Positions 12,601 through 23,400 of a stretch of DNA of 64,000 nucleotides are shown in pieces (the stretch's first letter is position 1; every line of letters begins with the position of its first letter). Position numbers and translations under genes: made by a program. The notes under the pieces are model-generated. The model was not told where the DNA came from and did not search any database. It worked only from the letters and a program-made list of their open reading frames with translations. The DNA is from Geotrypetes seraphini (lineage: Eukaryota; Chordata; Amphibia; Gymnophiona; Dermophiidae): contig NC_047088.1 of the NCBI RefSeq assembly GCF_902459505.1, forward strand, positions 28,452,730 to 28,516,729, given 5' to 3'.

Positions 12601-15600
12601 CATTGCCTTTTTAGGTGTAGGAGTTTGGCGTCAAACCATTTGTCTGATGGCCTGCATATTTTGTTTTTTGTTTTTAGTGGTGCTAGTTTGTTCAAAGTGG
12701 ATTCGCTTGTGTAACGCCAGGTGTTTATGAATTCCTTGGGGTTGTTTAAATCTATTGCTGGGTCTACTGTGTCCCAGAATATGGTAGGTTCGATTTTCTG
12801 TCTGGACATAGATATGAGTCCCATCCCACCCACCCATACATTAATAACAAACAGTTATCAATTATTACCTTTCACCATCCCACCCCCCTATATCTTATCT
12901 AATACTAATTATCATATCTTATCTAATACTAAGGTGTTTAAGATGTCTATCATATCGCAAAAAACTGCAGATTAATAATAGGAAAGAAGCAATCAATGAT
13001 AGCAAGATCATTGTTCACTTTTTGACCAAAGGTGTCGCTCATTCTGTAGCTCCTAGAGCCAATTCCCCCAAAGCCATCTGAAAAAATAGTTTTTTTGAAA
13101 GCATTTCAGTATTGAGCTTAGAACATTTCTAATAGGAGCTACACTGTCGAGTCACATTATTATGACCACCGCCTACCTCTGATGTAAGAGATGTATAGCC
13201 AATGAACGAATGCATGTGTTGAGTGCAGACTTTATGGGTATATAAGATGGGATGTCAGCAAGTTGCCAATATACAGTAGCAACCATGGCTGTCATGGGGG
13301 AAAAAGTGCAATTTATCAGACATTGAAAAAGGCATGATCATTGGTTACTGGGCCTAGGGTGGCAGCATTTCAGAAATGGCCGGAATTTGTGAGCTGTTCA
13401 CAGGCTGCTGTGATTAAGGTGTACTGTGAATGGAACCTTTTCAGTGACCTGACATGGTAACTGTGGGGCAGCATGAGCCATCGATGCAAGAGGTGAATGT
13501 CAACTTTGCAGGTTGGTACGGGATGATTGGCACACTACTGTGGAGCAACTTACTGTCCAAACGAATCAGGAGGGCTTCCAGATGTGTGTCCAGAATGACT
13601 GTGCAGCGAATCCTGTTGCGAATGGGATTCCGGAGCAGATGGCTGGTGACTGCACCTATGCTCATGAGGGTTCATTGCAAAAAAACAGCTGCAATTTGTA
13701 CAGGAATACTGATAAGAACATAAGATAATGGACTTGCACTGATTGGAAGAGGGTTGCCTTCTTTGATGAGTTACATTTTGAGCTTCATAGAACGGATGGA
13801 CGTTGGCGTATCAGGTATGAGACGCCAAGAGCAAACACCCAGCATCCATTGCTGGGCATACACAAGCTGGTGTCAGCAGCATTATGGTCTGGGGAATGTT
13901 TTCTTGTTGTGGTCTGGGTCTCTTGATCCCTCTGGAAGGCACTCTCAACTGATATTATCTCTCCATCCCTGCTTCACCATTTTCGCACCCTGGGTGTCCT
14001 GGTTCTCCTGTATCTGTATGACTGGTTGATCAGAGCTCGCTCTCAGAGGGGCGTTGGAGTTGTCCATCAGCTGGTACAGTTATTTCAGTGCCTGGGCTGG
14101 GTGACCTCTAACCGACCCAGGATTTGGAGTACCTGGGAGTTCGAGTTCACACGGGTCAGCACACAATGTTTCTGCCCATCTTCCGTCAGAAGTTATCAGG
14201 GACCTTTTAACCTCTCCAGTCCCAACGGTATGGCAATATCTCCAGGTTGTGGGGACCATGGTGACAACGTTTGATTGTGGTCTCTTGGGCCAGAGCTGTT
14301 TGCAGGATGCTCTTCTTTTATGCTGGAATCCTGGACAACTGTGGCATGAAATAATCTTGCATGGGGGTTGCAATCTCGCTTTCCAGGGGCCTTCCTCTCC
14401 GGATCTCAGATTGGGTGATTTCTGTCTATGGTTGCGAGTCTCAAAGGTTGGGGAGCGGTGTGCATGTGGTCGATCAAGTGCCTGGAACTTTGGGCGTTTT
14501 GGCTGGCTCTTCTCTTTGGAGGTTGTCTCCGTCATTGAGCCATCCGTGTATTCTCGGACAATGCCATGGCTTACATCCATCATGAGGAGGGCACGAGGAG
14601 TCCTTCTCTTAGCGCGGGGGCTCAGTTGCTCTTCTGGTGGGTGGAGAGACACTTTGGGTGCTGTCTGCAGCGCATGTGGCAGAAGTGGACAACATTCAAG
14701 CAGACTTTCTCAGTCGTCTGACGCTGTACCCTGGAGAGTGATCACTCTCAAAGGACGTTTGATTGCATAGTAGATCAGTGGGGGTGCCCCACGTTCGTCC
14801 TCATGGTGACTGCGTCCACAAGAAAGCCGATCAGTTCTTCAGTTGTCGTGAGGCAGGTAGCGAAGGTCTGGGCGCTCATGATTCAGCCCTGGACACAGAA
14901 AGGTCTCCTCTATATCTTACCTCTGTGTCCCATCATAGGGTGTCGTTGAGGCGGATTATGTCCCACGAGGAAACGGTGGCTCCCAATTGGCCGAGGCAGC
15001 CATGGTATGTCGACTTGGTTCGGGTCCAGCAGGATCGGGGGGCTCTGGTTACCTTGTTATTCTCGCCTTCTCACACAGGGTCCAATTGCAATGCAGGATC
15101 TGGACCGCTTTGGTCTTATGGCATGACTCTTAAGCGCACGGCCTTGACTAGCTGGGGCTATTCCTCGGTAGTGATTGCCACATTGCTTCACAGCAAAAGG
15201 CAGTCCTCAGTGGCGGCCTCTGCAAAGGCTTGGAGGTGTTACCAGGCCTGGTGTACCCTGAGACAGGTGGACCCATTTCTCCCCTCCATTCCTCAGGTCC
15301 TGGAGTTTTTGAGGTTGGCCTGAAGAAGGGCCTAGCGGTAGCTTTACTCTGGGTGCAAATTGCCGTTTTTTTGTGTATGGGCCCTCCTTTGAAGGGCTCC
15401 TTGGCAGCTCGTCCAGATGTAGCTTGTTTTCTATGGGGCGCTCTGCGATTTAGGCCTCCCTTGTGCCTTTCCTGTCCAACCTGGAACTTTAATCTGGTTC
15501 TCTGCTCTCTGGCTCGTCCACCATATGAGCCTCTGGAGCAGGCATCTCTGATGGATCTTATGGACAAGATGATTTTTCTGGTGGCAATTTCCTCTGCCCT

Positions 15601-18600
15601 TAGGATTTTACAGCTTCAGGCCTTCTCAGGCAGGGGCCCTTTTCTGCATATTATGGATTCTGCAGTGCTAGAAATATAGAAACATGATGGCAGATAAAAG
15701 CCAAATGACCCATCTAGTCTGCCCATTTGTAGTAACCGTTATTTTTTTTCTCTCCAAGAGATCCCACATGCCTAGCCCAGGCCCTCTTGAATTCATACAG
15801 TCTCTGTTTCCACCACCTCTTCTGGGAGACACTTCCATGCATCTACCATCCTTTCTGTAAAAAAGTATTTCCTTAGATTACTCTGGATGATGCTGCGTAC
15901 TGTTCCTGCTTTTCTTCCAAAAGTGGTTTCCGCTTTCCATGTGAATCAGGATGTCTGGCTTCCTGCTTTTGCTTTTGCTTTTGCTTTCTCTGGTTCGAGG
16001 GAGCATGACCGAGTTTTGTGGTCCTTGGACTTGTTCAGGCTTTAGTTGCAGTATCTGGAGGTCACCAACAAGTTTCGCCTCTCTGACTACCTGTTGGTTC
16101 TGGCAGGCCCTGCCTGCAAGGGTAGGCCAACTTCGAAGGCCACCATTTCTAGTTGGATTTGAATGGTATCTCCGTGGCTTATGTGGCGGCTAGAAAATAG
16201 TCCACCTCTCGAGGTGCGGGAACATTCAACCAGAGGTATTTCGTCCTCTTGGACAGAGATGTCGGCTGTTTCTTTGGATGAGATTTGCAGGGCCGCTACC
16301 TGGTCCTCCCTGCATACATTCACCAGGTTTTACAGGATTGATGTGGCGGCCAAGCAAGTTGCTGCTTTTGGTGTCTCTGTCTTGGCAGCGAGCTCATCAG
16401 TCCCACCCTGAATTTTCGGGATTGCTCTGTTAGTCCCACTGGTCCTGGAATAAAGTGGGATTTGTTCAAGAAGGAAAGATTAGGTTCTTACCTTTGCTAA
16501 TCTTCTTTCTTGTAAATCCACACTTTATTCCAGGAACCCACCCTATACTTGCTGGTTTGCCGATTGTTTGCCTTTACAAGTACTAGTAAGCTGGATTTCT
16601 GTTTTCTGTCCAGCTTTTAGAGTGCCATCGGAATGGGTTTAGCACTCAGATTGGGGGGGTCTCCAGTTAGAGCGCTCCCTTCTGTTAGTGCATTTTGTTT
16701 CTACTTCTAGCTCTGATATTGCCGTTCAGGTTACTAATGTTTGATATCCTGATTTGATTATTTTCTTGTTGCTGTTTTGTATTTCCAGTTGTGAGCAGAA
16801 TATACTTACTTGTCTGGGGGGGGGGAATCCTCTCACCACTCTCCCCCCTACCCATCTTCCCCTCTACCCTTTCTCTCTTGTTCATATCCTTTGCAGATGT
16901 TCCTGGTTGCTTTATGACTGTCTGACTGATAAGCTGAGGATGATACACAGTGATGAGGTATGAGGGGGAAGGTTTAAAGCCTCTGAAATTTGAGACCTCC
17001 TACAAAGTCCTGGCGAGTAGATGGAAATAACCCACTGATCCCAGAATAAAGTGTGGATTTACAAGAAAGAAGATTAGTCAAAGTAAGAACTTAATCTTTT
17101 GTTGTGACTGACTACCTTTCCAATGTACTTGCAGGAGGTTGTCATAAATATGAGTAATCGTAGCAGCAATAATCTGTTTTGCTTTATTCTTAAAGCATTT
17201 GCTGAACACAATGAGGAATAAAATAAACAAGTGAATTTATAATGGCTTAAAAATTTATTGGTTCCAATATTGTATTTGATTACTTTCAAAACAGGTATGG
17301 TGAGCAGCTTATGCAAAACATTTTGCAGATGGCTGAAGGAATTGATATTGGTGAGATGCCCTCGTATGAACTAGTACTTGGTGCTAAGGGGACAAAACGG
17401 CAGAGCCCCATAGATGCTGGTGAGTATGGAAAAATTGTGTTCTTACCTGATAATTTTCTTTCCTTTAGAAAGATGCATCAAATGAATCCAGAGACAAGTG
17501 GCTTATGTTCAGCTACCAGCAAGTGAAGAGAGTAATGAGTTGAAGTCAGCCTTATTGGATGTACAGCCTCCTAGTCAACCAGTATCACTCATTGCAAAGC
17601 ATTGGGCAAGTGGTTCCAGAAAACCTCTTGCCTACACAGCTGATTCTTGATTACCAAACAACTTATTGAAAACTGAAAAATAAACACCAACCAAAAAAGG
17701 TATCTCAAAACCTGCACCTGTTCTGCAGTAAATCTACGAGCATACCAAGCATTTGTCCCCTCAACAGCGATAAGGGGAGGGAGGGAGGGAGCTTATCTCC
17801 GAAGGCAAGCGAATTGGGCATGCAATACCCGCTTGTCAGGTGGGTCATCATTCAACGTGCCCATGGCATGTACAGTATACTATCCCCTTTGCCTCACTCA
17901 TCCATGAGTTCCCTTCTGGCCATCATCACCTTGCGGGCCCGACGTGACTTCACTGTGCATTGAACAGAGATGTTTGGAGAGCCTGTCTAAAGATGTGTAA
18001 CTTGCACACCAGATTTAAGCATACACATTGGGCTTACGTTCTGATTGGAAACTTAGAATCAAATCTTACCTGACTCCAATCACTTTTATCCACAGCCTGC
18101 GAAGGCAATTTCTTGCTGAGGCAAGATGGCCATGGAAGCTGCGTCAAACTGCCTCTCCCCTGTGGGAAAACCACGGAACAACTTCCACCAAAGTACTTGC
18201 TTCAACAGAGTGCTCAGCATAGCTAGTTAAACCTAGGCTCGATGGTGCACCATTGCGTGAGCATCTCTGAACTTCCTCATCTTGCTCCTCATAATGGAAC
18301 GCTAATGCCGTGGATCTCCCAACAGTAATAAAAATCTTAGACACACAAGCTGGGGGAAAAAAATGGCAAACTGAGGTAGCCAGGAAAGGAATCTTCAGGA
18401 GTAAAAGGGACTTCAACATTGAGAAATGTAAAGTATTGCATGTGGGAAACAGAAACCCGAGGTACAACTATACGATGGGAGGGATGTTATTAAATGAGAG
18501 TACCCAAGAAAGGGACTTGGGGGTAAAGGTGGACATGACAATGAAGCCAACGGCACAGTGCACAGCGGCCGCTAAGAAGGCAAACAGAATGCTAGGCATA

Positions 18601-20370
18601 ATCAAGAAGGGTATTACAACCAGAACAAAAGAAGTTATCTTGCCATTGTATCGGGCGATGGTGCGTCCGCATCTGGAGTACTGTGTCCAATATTGGTCGC
18701 CGTACCTTAAGAAGGACATGGCATTACTCGAGAGGGTTCAGAGGAGAGCGATGCGTCTGATAAAGGGGATGGAAAACCTTTCATACGCTGAGAGATTGGA
18801 AAAACTGGGTCTCTTTTCGCTGGAAAAGAGGAGACTTAGAGAGGATATGATAGAGACTTACAAGATCATGAAGGGCATAGAGAGAGTAGAGAGGGACAGA
18901 TTCTTCAAACTTTCAAAAAATAAAAGAACAAGAGGGCATTCAGAAAAGTTGAAAGGGGACAGATTCAAAACGAATGCTAGGAAGTTCTTCTTTACCCAAC
19001 GTGTGGTGGACACCTGGAATGCGCTTCCAGAGTGCGTAATAGGGCAGAGTATGGTACTGGGGTTCAAGAAAGGATTGAACAATTTCCTGCTGGAAAAGGG
19101 GATAGAGGGGTATAGATAGAGGATTACTGCACAGGTCTTGGACCTGTTGGGCCGCCGCATGAGCAGACTGCTGGGCATGATGGACCTCAGGTCTGACCCA
19201 GCAGAGGCATTACTTATGTTCTTATGTTCTTAGAGTATGTAGCCAGGAAAGCCCTTTTCTAAAGTTGTGCCTCTTCCTTTTTTTTCTTTTTCAGTGTGTG
19301 GAAAAGGAGAAATGCATCGATGTGTCACTGGGAGGGTGGGGTAGGGACCTGGGGGGACCATTGTAACCCCTAAAGCTGGCACCACACAGCCAGAACAGCC
19401 CTCAGCTCAACTGACCAAGGCCTGGACAGGATAGACCCGAAGCTGGGAGAAACACATCCATCTGCCTGCTGGAGATATATCAGTTGCCCAGGAGGCTGTA
19501 TATCCAATAAGGCTGCTGGTAGATGAACACAACCCACTTGACTCTAGATTCATCTGCTGCTGGTGCTAAGGAAGATCTGCTTTATATCTTTCTCATTTTT
19601 GTGCAAATTGTTCTGGCCCATTGTGCAGGAATTCTATCTGATTCTAGAGCAGTAGTTCTCATTCTTGGTTTAGGGAATAATTGAGCCAGTCAGGTTTTCT
19701 GGGTGTTCTCAAAAAGTATGTGCAATATATCTGTGTACACTGGCTGCTTTGTGAGGGTAATTTAGAAAAAAACATTTTCCTCATGTGGAGCATATTGTCC
19801 ATTTAACAAAATTGTACAGCAGCATGGAGGTACAGCTGCATTGTAAAATATAAAAACCCATGCATAGGATGCACACACACATCTACACCTTTCTTTTGTG
19901 CAGATGTAAATTGGTACATGAGGATTTGTGTATGACTGGAACTAGTTCTGGGTGCCTGTATTGTTTTTATAGAATGAGCACTTTGGCATAGGCCTCTTTT
20001 GTAGAACTGCATCTTTAAGCAGAGATATGCCATACTTTTGTATGCATCCATATCCTGAAAATCTGGCTGGCCAAGTGACCTCCAAATTTTGGACTAAGAA
20101 CCAGTGCTGTAGAAGACACAACACAGTTGAAATGTTATCTTTCAGGAACAGGAGTAGGTTCATGAACTATAATGCTAACTATCATTGCCATCCTGAGGTA
20201 TGAATAGCATTTGGAAGATCAGAAAATAATGTGATACTGTTCAAGTATTACTAAGTATGAATACGTTTTAGCTAAGGTAACAGGAATATGGCTGTAACTG
20301 TAGCGCAAAAAAGAAGGTCCAAAGCAAGAGCAACTGTGGAACTGATGTTCTTGATGATGGTTTACTATTT

Positions 20371-20407
<37 letters not shown>

Positions 20408-23400
20408 TAAAATCAATATGGTTAAAAATGCTGTGTACAAACGTGTGTGTGTATAATCCAAGCTGTACACATGTTCAAAACAACACAATCTGATGTGTAA
20501 TGATACAAATTCAGTGAAACTACTATGCAAAAATTTTATACATGATGCAGACCCGACACGGTCCGTGTTTCGGCTATAAATAGCCTTCCTTGGGGGTCCT
20601 ATGAGAATATATATGTATGTGTAAATGAATGTGAGCAGCTATAAGAATATTATGCTAAAATGTACTTGCAATGTGGTAAAGTGCCAAATATGAATGATTG
20701 AAAAGAAATGTGTGTTGGTGAAAAATGGTGCAACAAGATGTGAAATCTCATGAGACTGAGAAGAAAAGGCGAGGACATGAAACTGGTGCAAAGAAAGGAA
20801 CTAGGAAGATCATTAATGAAATAAAGATATGCTTAGACACTAAAATATATATAGCCAAACACAAAATTTCGGAAAGGTCAATACTACATACACTATTCCA
20901 AAAGACCAACTCCTCGTTCTCTACTTTAGCATACACAGTCCTGCATTTAAAAGTATGATAGTTAGGACTTATTCACCAAGGGTCATTAATCAGTTCACGG
21001 GAACCTCCTTTCAATAATTCAGGAGTTCACCTGGTTATATCCACAAACATCATATATTATCACCCTGTGTGTAAGTAATAATTTAAATTCAAAAAGTGCT
21101 CAAAAAAAAAATCAAAAATATTTAAATATCAACTCACTTAAACCTTAAGTCATTACAAAAGAATTTTTGTGATGGAAACTATAATGGTATAACTATAATG
21201 GTAGAAACTTATCTTAATATTGTCCGCAAGTGTTGTGAGATTTTCTTTGCTTGAAAAAGGGTGCCTCAGCTGATTGCCCTACAGAGTACCCCATTTCGTC
21301 TCCTTCAAGGGCAAACTCAGGGGCACATCCCGATATCAGTGAGATGTTAATTTCTCTGTACCATTGTGGAATGTCTGCAGTGGAATGGAGAAATTAACAT
21401 CTCACTGATATCGGGATGTGCCTCAGAGTATGGCTGTAACATTAGTAAATTTATTCATGCCACTGAATTTTAGATGTCAGAAAAGCAATTATTGTTTTTG
21501 ATTGCACTAGCATTCTTAAATACAAATGTATTATTGCATATTTTTAAAAAGCATTAAATTAGCGTTTTAATTATGTGTGTATTAAAAGATTTTCACTCAT
21601 ACCACAGGTCAAGAGCCTTCTAAAAAGCAAGCTACTGTTCAAATTCGTGCCAGACCTCGTTTTGAACCTGTCCATTTTGTTGCAAGCACAACAAAGGAAG
21701 ATGATAAACTGGCTACAAACCCAAAAAAAGAAAGCTCAGAAAGTGGGTCTTTGAATTTCTGTGGGGGTTTTCTGCCAGAAAGTTCTGGAGACATAGCACT
21801 GGACAGCAGCAAAAAAGAGGGAAGGAATTTGCAGAATCACATTCGACCGGAAGAGAGAACGCCATTCATTTATGATTCTGACTTTTCTTTGTCCAGCACT
21901 TCTGATTTTCAAAGCAAGAACTTAAATGAGTCGGGTAATTTCATGACCAAAATGGAACAGAGCTACTCAGCAAAATTTGAATCCCATTGCTCATCTCTTT
22001 CGAAAAACTTCCGAGCCACTGTGCTTAACATGTGGACAGATGGAATCAAACAAGGAAGGAAAGGTATTGGTTTTAAAAAGAACAGAAAAGGCCATGTGGG
22101 CCGTGTGTTAGAAAGTTATCAAAGTGATTTTGCAGATTCATTAACCATGATAGAAAAGAAGCAAGCTTTGATCAAACAACTCTCTGCAACAGTGAAAGAC
22201 AAACTTTCTAAGGTGAGTAATCTTAATAAAGTGAACTATGTCTTTGTGCTAACACGCTGCATTCAAGCTTGTAAGTCAAACCCTGAATATATTTATGTTC
22301 CTTTAAAAGAAATTTCATCTGCTGACCTTCCGAAAAACAAAAACTTTCCTGCAAAAGGTTATGCTTGTGAGGTGAGGTGCCAGAATATTTATATAACCAC
22401 AGGGTTTTCTGTCAGCAAAAATGGATCCAGAGGTCGAGCTGCAGAGCAAGCTGTGAAGTTATTAATGAACCCAGTGGAAGTGAGGATTGTACAGCGAAAG
22501 TTCAATCACACTTACCAAGATGATATAGTTGTGTGTCCCTGTGACGTACCCACATACGAGTTCCCTCCAGCTCTGAAGCAGTCGGAAAATCTTCAACTTA
22601 ACAGCAAGGACTCCATAGGCGAAAATCAAGCTGTTGAGCCCAGCAAAACTCTTATAGACACAAACCAGTGGCCTAATTTTGTTCTCACTGAAAATGCCAA
22701 TGATGCAATAGGCATTTTGAACAATTCTTCTTCTATTAACAAAATGGTAATAGAATACAAATATGACTTAATGCCCTCACTAGCTTGGCGTTGCAGGGTA
22801 TTCTTACAGGACCATTGCCTGGCCGAAGGGTATGGCAATAAAAAAAGCTGTAAACATGCGGCAGCTGAGGAGGCTGTGAAAGTGCTCCGGAAAATACAGT
22901 CTAACAACCCAAATTGCAAAACAGCCCAAAGTAAAGCCACAGGCAGCTCATCTGCAAATTCTAACAGAAAAGAGTTGAAGGATATTGTGGTTTATGAAAA
23001 CTCCGCCAACTCTGTATGTACCTTGAATGACACAGCACAGTTCAATAAAATCACAGTGGAGTATGTCTTTGAGCGACTGACAGATTTGCAGTGGAAATGC
23101 AAGGTATTTCTGGAGAATCAGTTTGTTGCCGAAGCCGTAGATGTCAAGAAAAATGTCAAGCACATTGCTGCAGAGGAGGCAGTGAAAGTCCTCAAAAGAA
23201 CCCAGCCCACTGTAATCAATAACCTGAAGAAAAGCAGCCCCACCGATGAGGCAATTTCTAGAAGTCAAATCAGTGGACGGTCAGCAGAAGAATCTTATAG
23301 GCAGCGAATTAAGGAGGACAACATCGGAAACCAGCTGCTGAGGAAAATGGGCTGGACGGGTGGGGGTTTGGGCAAAGAGGGAGAAGGCATAGCAGAGCCT

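Larger units (their letters stand above)
20299..21427 (-). mobile_element. Penelope-like non-autonomous insertion with hammerhead motif
   Basis: TATGGCTGTAAC occurs on both sides (20287-20298 and 21429-21440) and only once in copy B's sequence (near 56564, partly changed), so this is an insertion with a 12-bp target duplication. It carries a (TA)n run (20385-20409), a hammerhead-like sequence and a perfect terminal hairpin. No reverse transcriptase is seen. Assignment to Penelope-like elements rests on the hammerhead sequence, known from that group. Confidence 0.6.

Noticed and set aside
14026-14770. Long open frames on both strands as host genes
   Set aside because: The plus strand matches DIRS reverse transcriptase and RNase H regions; the minus frames are shadows.
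20385-20409. (TA)n tract as an origin or matrix-attachment site
   Set aside because: An ordinary microsatellite following an A-run within a recent insertion.
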